A DNA stretch of 64,000 nt. Origin: Malania oleifera (Eukaryota; Streptophyta; Magnoliopsida; Santalales; Ximeniaceae). The stretch lies in NCBI RefSeq assembly GCF_029873635.1, contig NC_080420.1:27891032-27955031 (forward strand). Reading direction: 5' to 3'. Shown piece by piece: positions 55,936-64,000 of this stretch. A model generated the notes under the pieces. The model was not told the origin of the DNA, made no database searches, and worked only from the letters and a program-made list of their open reading frames with translations. The position numbers and the translations under genes were made by a program. Every line of letters begins with the position of its first letter. Position 1 is the stretch's first letter.

Positions 55936-57182
55936 CATTCTCTTTCCCTTTCTTCTCGATTTCATGACAGATTTTTGCCCGATTGAAAATTGAAAGATAA
56001 CGCTGGACTCCATTCTCCGCTACCGTCATTTCTACCGGAGCGGATCGGTGGTAGGAGTGGCGTAGACATATCTCCTAGGGTAAGCTAATTTCCCCTTTTT
56101 CTTTAATTTCTTGTAAATTATAAGTCTGAATGACGAACAGACACCATCACGAGAATCTAGGGGTGATTCTCTACAAGTCTAGCGGGACGGAATTCTCGTG
56201 GGGTCGTCGTGGGTGAAACCCCAAATTTGGGGTATCGAGGTTATTAAGAGCCTTATTTTTAATTAATTAGGATTAATTTAGAAAAAATAAAATGTTGAGT
56301 GTCCAGAGTTGAAATAGAATTTTTGGAATTTAGGGCCCGGGTGAGCGCCGCGGGTGTAATTTTAGGACCCGCAAGCAAAATTCAGAAAATTAAGTGGGGT
56401 GTCAAATATTAGTCTAAATGTTAATTTGAGGTATGTGGAGCCTAGGGAAGGTTAGATGGGTATTATTTTGGGGAAATAGGTTAATTAATTTGGGAAAAAT
56501 GTAAATTGCAGGAGTTGAGTTTCGAGCGCCAAGGGTGTAGGATCTAGGTGTTAACGAGACTCTTAGTAAGTTAAGTAAGGAGAATAAATTATAGCAACAT
56601 TTTTAGAATTACTGTTTAAATTGATATGTAAAAATGAGCCTATGGTATTTTTCTTGAAAGTTATTATGATATAAATATTAGATAAATTGTGTGACATTTG
56701 AGTAATATTAAATTGGGATGCTTTGGAATCTGAAATTAATATATTATGAATATTATATGATCATTGTGTGGCACATGACATGTGTTGAAAAATGTAAAAT
56801 ATAATGATTTGTATTTTCTAAGCAAATATTGAAATGAGAATGATTGGTATGATATTTATACGCGAGTAGAAATTATTTGCATGAAAAATGAGTTTGTACA
56901 AATTACTGATATGAGTATTTTGGGAAATGTGGAAATATGTGAAATATGATATATATTATTATGAGATGATGAAATATGAATAGAAAATGATGAGAATATT
57001 TATATTAAATTAAATTGAGATATACTGAAGTTCCTACTGATGCTGTTGGGGAGGTATGCTCAGTATGGAGATTGTGTGTGTGTGTGAAATTCCTACTGAT
57101 ATCGTTGGGGAGGTATGCTCAGTATGGAGAGTGTGTGTGTGTGTTTGAAGTTCCTACTGATGTCGTTGGGCAGGTATGCTTA
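55605..57182 (+). repeat. Element E 5' LTR, 3' part deleted
   Basis: It follows the right LTR from its start to the third minisatellite unit (TCGTTGGGCAGGTATGCT at about 57165-57182). The next ~1.1 kb of LTR, the primer site and most of gag are missing. The join is inside the minisatellite. Confidence 0.85.
55874..55932 (+). repeat. (CT)n microsatellite in the E 5' LTR
   Basis: About 28 uninterrupted CT units. Minus-strand frames through it translate as Arg-Glu runs and are artefacts. Confidence 0.95.
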
Positions 57183-57819
57183 AACTTTCTTAGAGATAGT
57201 GGACAAGGCTTTGGTGATTGAGAGAAGAGGCCCACGCCTTATGATTTTCAGGCAAGGCCCAGTCGAGGGTCGTGGAGGAGATATGATAGTAGAGGGGGAT
57301 GACGACAGGGAGGAGGAGAGCGAGCAGTACAGGGCAAACAGATGCTCCCTCCTTGTCCCATGTGTTTGAGGAGACACACAGGAGAGTACCGAGCGAGGGA
57401 GGTTGTCTGCTATTAGTGCCACCAGCCTGGGCATTTTGTGAGGAACTGTCAGGAACCACCAGCGGTAGCGGATGCACCTCGACTATACAAAGCAGGCTAC
57501 CAGGCACCTCGAGGTGGACAGCTAAGGAATACTGCTCCGGCACGAGTTTATGAATTGACGTCAGGAGATGCTGAGGCGGCGGGAGATGTGGTGACAGGTA
57601 CTGTTTCAATGCTGTCATTTAAAACTACTGTCTTATTTGATTTTTAGGGCGACGCAATCTTTTATCGCTTGGGATTATGTAAAGTTGTGTGAATTTGAAC
57701 CTCAGCAATTAGATATTAGTTTTTTTGTTGCTACGCCGACTGGGGTTGTAGGGATATGTAGAAAGGTACTCAGGAACTGTCCAGTGGATATTCAGGGGAG
57801 GTCTTTGCTAGCTAATTGA
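57183..57819 (+). pseudogene. Element E gag C-terminus and protease
   Basis: Only the end of gag is left. The zinc knuckle at 57408-57449 keeps C-C-H-C (HQPGHFVRNC) but has a TAG between the first two Cys. After PARVYELTSGDAEAAGDVVTG comes the protease. Its active site VLFDSGATHS is broken: after VLFD (about 57636) the frame runs into TAG and resumes one base out as RATQSFIAW, so the catalytic DSG is lost. The protease ends with a stop before [13 protein letters not shown]. Confidence 0.83.
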
Positions 57820-59458
57820 ATGGTTTTAGACATGCATGGGTTTGAGGTAATCTTGGGTATCGATTGGCTAGCTGCCCATTATGCTAGCATTGATTACCAT
57901 AAGAGAATGGTAGTATTCAGACCTCCAGAGGGACAGGAATATAGATTCGTGGGATCACGTGTGTGCACCCCACCTCGGTTATTGTCTGCTATTCAGGCAC
58001 GTAGGTTGTTATCAAAAGGTTGTCAGGGATATTTAGCCTGTGTGAAGGCAATATCAAAAGGGGAGCTAAGGGTGGAGGATATCCCAGTGGTGAGGAATTT
58101 TCATGATGTATTTCTCTTGGATTTGCCTGGACTACCTCCTGATCTTGAGGTAGAGTTTGTTATTGATCTGGTTCCAGGGACATCGCCAATTTCGAAGGTA
58201 CCATATAAAATGGCACCGGTAGAGCTGAAAGAATTGAAAGAGCAATTGCAGGAACTATTAGATAAGGGATTTTTTCGGCCCAATGTGTCGCCCTGCGGAG
58301 CACCAGTTTTGTTTGTGAGGAAGAAGGATGGCTCGATGAGGTTGTGCATCGACTATAGTGAAATAAACAAAGTAACTATCAAGAATAAATACCCGCTCCA
58401 GTGTATCGATGATTTTTTTGACCAGTTACAGGGGACACAAATCTTTTCGAAGATAGACTTACGCTTTGGGTACCATCAGGTGAAAGTTAGGGCGGAAGAT
58501 GTTTCGAAGACGGAATTTAGAACACGTTATGGACACTATGAATTGATGGTTATGTCGTTCGGGTCGACTAAATGCTCCTCTAGTGTTTATGGATTTGATG
58601 AACAGAGTCTTTCACCAGTACTTGGATCAGTTTGTGGTAATATTTATTGATGATATACTGATGTATTCAAATATCTAAGTGGAGAATGAGGAACATCAAA
58701 GTATAGTGCTTCAGGTGTTACAAGAGAAGGAGCTTTATGCGAAGCTCAGGAAGTGTGAGTTCTAGTTGGAACAGGTTACCTTCCTTGGACACATTATATC
58801 CAGGGTGGGTATTTCTGTTAATTCGAGTAAGATTGAGGCGGTAGTAGACTGGGTACGACCAAAGAACGTGCACAAAATCAAGAGTTCCCTAGGATTGGTT
58901 GGGTACTACCGTAGGTTGGTTGAGAGCTTCTTTAGATTTTCAGGCCCATTTTCTAGATTGACTAGGAAGGGAGTGAAATTTGAGTGGTCTGATGAATGTG
59001 AACAGAGCTTCCAGGAGTTGAAGCAACGACTCATCACTGCGCCTGTGTTGACGATTCCTTCAGGAGAAGAGGGGTTCGTTATTTATAGTGATGCGTCCCA
59101 TAAGGGGCTCGGATGCGTGTTGATGCAGCAAGGGAGAGTGATAGCCTATGCCTCACGACAGTTGAAAGAATATGAGAAGAACTACCCTACCCATGATCTG
59201 GAATTGGTAGCGGGGGTTTACGCACTGAAGATTTGGAGGCACTATCTATATCGGGGTAGGTGTGAGATATTTACTAACCCTAAGAGTTTAAAATATTTCT
59301 TCATGCAGAAGGAATTAAATATGAGGCAAAGGAGATGGATGGAACTAATAAAGGATTACGATTGCATTATCAGTCACCACCCGGAAAAGGCTAATGTGGT
59401 CAGTAATGCTTTGAGCCGGAAATCAGTGGATTCATATGTATCTGCAGTGGAGATTTAG
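57820..59458 (+). pseudogene. Element E reverse transcriptase and RNase H
   Basis: The spacer and RT are open from 57820 to about 58570: [60 protein letters not shown] and [13 protein letters not shown]. An extra A near 58570 shifts the frame; FIDDILMYS with both catalytic Asp follows in the new frame at about 58645, then a TAA and a TAG (about 58677 and 58764). From 58766 the frame is open through RNase H ([15 protein letters not shown] near 59088, [20 protein letters not shown]) to 59458. This RT/RNase H is much less damaged than that of element D. Confidence 0.92.
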
Positions 59459-60327
59459 CATCTGATCCAGATGGATCTAGAGAGGCTCGGTGTGGAGTTG
59501 GTAGAGGGCGATCACTAGGCATTCATTGCTGACTTGGTTTTGCGGCCGACTCTACAAAAGAGGAGTAAAGTAGCTTAAAGGGACGATGCAAAACTAGTAG
59601 AGCTTATGGGGAAGGTACAGGATGGTCAGGAAACAGAGTTCAGCATCTTAGATTATGGAGCCTTGAGGTTTCGTACCAGGTTATGCATTTCGGCCGACCT
59701 TGAGATCAAGAAGGTTATCCTGAAGGAAGCACATCGGTCCCTATATACTGTACATCTGGGTAGCACTAAAATGTATAGGGATCTTCGAGAGTCCTTTTGG
59801 TGGAACAACATGAAGAAAGAGATAGCCCAGTATATGGATCAATGTTTGATGTGCCAACAAGTGAAGGCTGAGCATCAGAGACCGGCGGGATCATTGCAGC
59901 CACTCCACATTCCTAAGTGGAAGTGGGAGCATATAGTGGTAGATTTTGTCACAGGACTGCCGCTGGCATTACATGGACAGGACGCTATTTGGGTAGTGAT
60001 GGATCGACTAAGAAAGACTGCCCACTTTTTATCGGTCAAAGTTAGCTACTCCATGGATTGATTGGCCGAGTTATATATTTAGGAGATAGTTAGGCTCCAC
60101 GGCATCCTAGTGTCCATAGTTTCAAACAGAGACCTGCAGTTCACATCTTGTTTTTGGAAGAGTCTGCAAGGGGCCAGTGCAGATTCTTGACTGGAAGGAA
60201 CAGGAGCTACGCGCGAAGAAGATTCCACCGATAAAAATTTTGTGGCACAATCATGCCATTGAGGGGGCTTCTTGAGAACTGGAGGATCAAATGCACCAAA
60301 TATATCCACACTTATTTAGTGGAGCTT
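59459..60327 (+). pseudogene. Element E integrase with internal deletion
   Basis: The HHCC domain is present (HRSLYTVHLGSTKMYRDLRE, CLMCQQVKAEHQ) and so is the first catalytic Asp (VVDFVTGLP). The second catalytic Asp is Asn (IVSNRDLQFTS). At about 60150-60175 the sequence jumps from FWKSLQ to VQILDWKEQELR, removing the third catalytic residue and the following several hundred bases. It ends with ILWHNHAIEGAS, a stop, ELEDQMHQIYPHLF and TAG at 60325. The chromodomain-like tail is shared with element D. Confidence 0.88.
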
Positions 60328-60577
60328 AGAGTTGAGGCAGTCAAGTGAAAGGAATAATATTGTATATTTTTATTTATATAGTGTAACGTAGGATAGATAG
60401 GATTTTAATTTTTAAATATGAATGGCTTTGGGAGAATTTTGGAAAAGTTGTAATCTCCCAGAAACCTCGTTGTAACCAAAGTATTCCTCCACCATAAGTG
60501 GGGGTAATTAATAAAATTGTGGTGTTTTTTCTCTAAGGATGGAAAGCTCATGAATAAGCAAATTTCGAGAACGAAAT
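60328..60577 (+). other. Element E 3' untranslated region
   Basis: Non-coding. It contains GTAACCAAAGTATTCCTCCACCATAAGTGGGGGT-type sequence at 60471-60506 (given here only by its parts AACCAAAGTATTCCTCC and CCATAAGTGGGGG). A similar motif occurs in D (37362-37400) and in the LINE-like insertion at 24670-24710. Confidence 0.7.
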
Positions 60578-60590
60578 AAGGAGGGGAGAA
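60578..60590 (+). other. Element E polypurine tract
   Basis: AAGGAGGGGAGAA directly precedes the LTR start TGTAATAACC. Confidence 0.88.
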
Positions 60591-60866
60591 TGTAATAACC
60601 CCAAAAAGCGCTATAAAAGATTAGTAGAGTGATTCCAAAAAAAAAAAAATTAATTAATTAATTAATAGGATTTAAAAAAAAGAAAAAAAATTAATTAAAA
60701 TTTATTTTTATTTTTATTAATAAAATATATTATTATTAATATTAATTAAATATATTATTATTATTATTATTATTATAACATCCTTTCTTCAGGAATGATC
60801 CTAAAGGAAGGAAAGAAATTTTTTTTTCTCTTCTTTTGTAGAAACACTCCTGTGCCAGACCCCCCC

Positions 60867-60871
<5 letters not shown>

Positions 60872-60948
<77 letters not shown>
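60872..60948 (+). repeat. (CT)n microsatellite in the E 3' LTR
   Basis: About 38 CT units, longer than in the 5' LTR. Open frames through it are artefacts. Confidence 0.95.
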
Positions 60949-60950
<2 letters not shown>

Positions 60951-62038
60951 TTCTCTCTCCCTCTCTCCTCGATTTCATGACGAATTTTCGCCCGATCGAA
61001 AATCGGAAGATATCGTTGGACTCCATTCTTCACTGCCGACATTTCTACCGGAGTGGATTGATGGTAGAAGCAGCGTAGACGTATCTTCTGGGGTAAGTCA
61101 ATTTTTCCTTTTTCTTTAATTTCTTACAAATTATAAGTCTGATTGACGAATGGATACCACCACGAGAATCTATGGGTGATTCTCTACAAGTCTAGCGGGA
61201 CAGAATTCTCGTGGGGTCGTCGTGGACAAAACCCTAAATTTGGGGTACGAGGGTTATTAAGAGGCTTATTTTTAATTAATTATGATTAATTTATAAATGC
61301 TAAAATGTTGAGCATCTGGAGTTGAAATAGAATTTTTGAAATTTAGGGCCCGGGTGAGTGCCGTGGGTGTAATTTTGGGACCCGCAAGAAAAATTCAGAA
61401 AATTAAGTGGGGTTGTCAAATATTAGTTTAAGTGTTAATTTGAGGTATATGTAGCCTAGGGAAGGTTAGATGAGTATTATTTTAGAGAAATAGGTTAATT
61501 AATATGGGAAAAATGTAAATTGCAGGAGTTGAGTTTCGGGCGCCAAGGGCATAGGATCTGGGTGTTAACGAGACTCTCAGTAAGCCAAGTAAGGGGAATA
61601 AATTATAGTAGCATTTTTAGAATTACCGTTTAAATTAATATGTGAAAATGAGCCTATGGTATTTTTCCTGAAAGTTATTATGATATAAATATTAGATAAA
61701 TTGTGTGACATTTGAGTAATATTAAATTGTGATGCTTTGGAATCTGAAATTAATATATTATGAATATTAGATGATCATTGTGTGGCATATGACAAGTGTT
61801 GAAAAATGTGAAATATAATGATGTGTATTTTTTGAGAAAATATTAAAATAAGAATGATTGATATGATATTTATACGTGAGTAGAAATTATTTGCATGAAA
61901 AATGAGTTTGCACAAATTAGTGATATGAGTATTTTGGGAAATGTGAAAATATGTGAAATATGATATATATTATTATGAGATGATGAAATGTGCACAGAAA
62001 ACGATGAGAATATTTATATTAAATTGAATTGAGATATA

Positions 62039-62430
62039 CTGAAGTTCCTACTCATGCTATTAGGGAGGTATGCTCAGTGTGGAAATTGTGTTGTGAAGTT
62101 CCTACTGATGTCGTTAGGGAGGTATGCTCAGTATGGAAACTATGTGTGTGTGTGTGTGAAATTCCTACTGATGCCGTTGGGGAGGTATGCTCAGTATGGA
62201 GACTGTGTGTGTGTGTGAAGTTCCTACTGATGTCGTTGGGGAGGTATGCTCAGTATGGAAATTATGTGGTGAAGTTCCTACTAATACCGTTGGGGAGGTA
62301 TACTCAGTATACAAATTGTGTCGTGAAGTTCCTACTGATTCCGTTTGGGAGGTATGCTCAGCATGGAAATTGTGTTGTGAAATTCCTACTGATGCCGTTG
62401 GGGAGGTATGCTCAGTATGAAAATCGTAAA
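62039..62430 (+). repeat. Element E LTR minisatellite, seven ~55-bp units
   Basis: Units contain GAAGTTCCTACTGATGCCGT, then TGGGGAGGTATGCTCAGTAT and a GTGT-rich tail. Seven copies are here, three (the last cut) in the 5' LTR at about 57028-57182. The unit stays open in more than one frame, which gives repeat-encoded ORFs of no likely meaning. Confidence 0.9.
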
Positions 62431-63337
62431 TGTGTTGAGAATTGGAATTATGTGATCTAACGTATTATGTAAAGTACATAAATGGGAATTTATGTATACA
62501 TAGATATGTAATGAGTTAAAATGGGAAATGATTATAAAAAATGAAAAAGCGTGTGTTTTATAAAATAAATAATTGAGGCGAAGTGAATCTCTCCACCTGA
62601 GGGCTTACTGAGTAAGGTGAGCGCCCTGATAGGTATCAGATGTGGTCATTCCTGGCAGCATAACATGTTAGGGTAGAGGGAAGCTACCTGTATGGGCGGG
62701 CAATCTTCCCTATTCTTAGGAACTTCGCAGGTAATTATGTGTGTTGGAAATGAATAAACTTGAGAAATGATTTTAAATCTTATAAAAGCTTGTATTGTAT
62801 ATCTATATGATTATGAGAATGTGAATATCAGTGTATTTTCTCAGATGAAATGTTGTTTTGAAAAAAAAAAAAAATAAAGCATGTTATAACTAAACTCATA
62901 TGGCCACACACTATAAATAATTTATTCCTTCTTACTGAGATGTGTTTAACCCAAATTGTCTAACTTTTTTCAAGAAACAGGGATAGACCAGGTGAGCTCT
63001 GTGATCATTGAGAGCTGGGACCCTGACACACACGGTGAGTTTCTGGACTAGGGGAGGTGTAATTCCCCTAGAGTTGATTTGTTTTGAGTCTGTTATGGTG
63101 ATGTATATAGATGTATATTGATACTCTGGGTATTGTATTCTGACTGATATGTACATACTGTCTTCCACTATTAGGTTGTATAATGAAATAATTTTTAACC
63201 CGATACCCAATGCGGGTCGGGTTGTATGAATGGTAGTAGGATTGTTGACGTGGCCGATTTGTGGATGTTGTTTATGACGAATGAATATTTATTTATTATT
63301 GTTGGAAAAAAATTTGTACGAAAATCGGAGCATCACA

Positions 63338-63525
63338 GTAAATGCCCTGATACGCTTCAATTGTGACCATAGGTTGCTTGAATTATCAGAGTATAGGGGT
63401 GCTACTTGTATGGGCAAGTAATCACCTCAATCCTTAGGTATTCTCGTGGGTAAAATACCTTGCATGTGTTTGATTAGGCTTAGAAAAGGATTTTAGAAAT
63501 TATGATAACGCTATGCTAATAATGA

Positions 63526-63584
<59 letters not shown>

Positions 63585-64000
63585 ACAAATCTCATGTTGG
63601 CCACACGCTGATTTAATATATTGTGTCTTCCCTTACTAAGATGTGTCTCACTCGAATGCAAATTTATCTTTTTAAGGATCTCCACGGGATCAAGCTTAGA
63701 GAGCTCGGGATTATTGTAGTATTTTTGGTTATAGAAAGTAAAAAGGGTATAAACTTGATGATACTTTTGGGTTGTATAAATTTATGTTTTATGTTTTATG
63801 TTTTAAGTCTCTAAGTTGTGAATACTTGAAGCTGTGGCGATATGTATATATGTGAATACAGGTGAATGAATGGTTTATTTTGGAATGTACATAGATGTAG
63901 AAAACTCTGGTACTATACTTATTGAGGATTGTAGTTATGTTTTATGCTGCGTGATTGTTAATGGAACAATAGGTACTGGAAAATGGATTACGTGGCACTC
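63338..64000 (+). mobile_element. Gypsy-type LTR F, right part, running off the window
   Basis: It resumes at GTAAATGCCCTGATACGC, continuing the CTAAGGGCTTACCAAGTAAG broken at 55604. Later it has the GACACACGCTG-like, TTCCCTTACTAAGATGTGTC and TCCACGGGATC blocks found in the last third of the other gypsy LTRs here (LTR I from about 28900; E from about 62905). TA and TG microsatellites lie at about 63528-63580. The terminus is beyond 64000. Confidence 0.75.

Larger units (their letters stand above)
55605..63337 (+). mobile_element. Ty3/gypsy element E, deletion-damaged, nested in LTR F
   Basis: It starts TGTAATAACCCC and ends CGGAGCATCACA. The flanks are GTAAG (55600-55604) and GTAAA (63338-63342), a 5-bp duplication with one mismatch. 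The left LTR and the gag start are joined by a deletion. Pol follows in the order protease, RT, RNase H and integrase, with a second deletion in the integrase. The related LTR in this window is solo LTR I. Confidence 0.9.
60591..63337 (+). repeat. Element E 3' LTR (complete, 2.75 kb)
   Basis: It begins TGTAATAACCCCAAAAAGCG and ends CGGAGCATCACA. It contains a CT microsatellite (60872-60948), the CGATTTCATGACG leader block, a seven-unit minisatellite (62039-62430) and the GAGGGCTTACTGAG and GTATGGGCGGGCAATC blocks (62602-62710). No TATA box or palindrome array like those of D and F was found upstream of the leader. Confidence 0.9.
23296..64000 (+). mobile_element. Outermost copia element H (Tnt1-like), split by later insertions; 3' end outside window
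   Basis: H can be followed in pieces: 5' LTR at 23296-23809 and 50551-50790, primer site at 50792, and gag to protease at 50828-50867 and 52943-53877. Element C interrupts the LTR, solo LTR G the gag and gypsy LTR F the protease. At C the pieces meet at TGAAG on both sides, at G at AGACA. RT, RNase H and the 3' LTR would lie beyond the window. The family resembles Tnt1/Tork from its gag and from the zinc-knuckle region GHIKKYCYKW. Confidence 0.85.

Noticed and set aside
55747..61042. Open frames rich in Arg-Glu, or Ser-Leu on the other strand (55747-56029 and 60773-61042)
   Set aside because: They are translations of (CT)n microsatellites within the two LTRs of element E.
62029..62460. 143-codon repeat protein with VCSVWKLC units
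   Set aside because: Product of the element E LTR minisatellite, open in two frames at once.

Overview
The window looks like a repeat-filled, gene-poor stretch of a flowering-plant nuclear genome, most likely a eudicot. The evidence is Ty1/copia and Ty3/gypsy LTR retrotransposons with initiator-Met tRNA primer sites, a CACTA-type DNA transposon carrying intron-bearing pieces of plant genes, low overall GC and many AT/ATT/CT microsatellites. I see no intact cellular gene, tRNA, rRNA or CRISPR array. Almost every coding stretch is a broken transposon gene.

Layout. 1-7018: right-hand part of a CACTA-like element whose left end lies outside the window. Between its subterminal repeat arrays it carries captured pieces of a PP2C phosphatase gene (one exon) and a group-4 sulfate transporter gene (six exons with introns), plus an unidentified gene-like piece. 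7097-11940: a decayed minus-strand copia element (M), split by two solo LTRs (L, 8091-8615; J, 8931-11075). 11941-15439: non-repeat-like or old sequence with a GC-rich cluster of TGGGCC motifs. 15445-23169: copia element A, minus strand, gag only, flanked by the perfect duplication AACTC. 23296-64000: a nest of insertions inside a plus-strand Tnt1-like copia element (H). C (23810-50545, duplication TGAAG) sits in the 5' LTR of H. C itself holds solo LTR I, gypsy element D and copia element B. Solo LTR G (duplication AGACA) sits in the gag of H. Gypsy LTR F sits in the protease of H, and gypsy element E sits in F.

The boundaries rest mainly on TG...CA termini, target-site duplications, primer sites and polypurine tracts read directly from the sequence. 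In several places a host reading frame or motif resumes exactly on the far side of an insertion. A, C and E are deletion derivatives. D keeps a single 4.46-kb gag-pol frame with about 20 in-frame stops and no frameshift. B keeps an almost open extra ORF downstream of a badly decayed pol.

The most unusual pattern is an array of short palindromes in most of the LTRs, of both copia and gypsy type, just upstream of the TATA box. The core is GTCGAC or AGTCNNCTGA, with a consensus particular to each family. In copia LTRs of the SIRE type the array starts about 105-135 bp upstream of the TATA box. In gypsy LTRs it ends about 16 bp upstream. In B a second array with the same family consensus lies between pol and the extra ORF, and in A a second array lies in the matching internal region.
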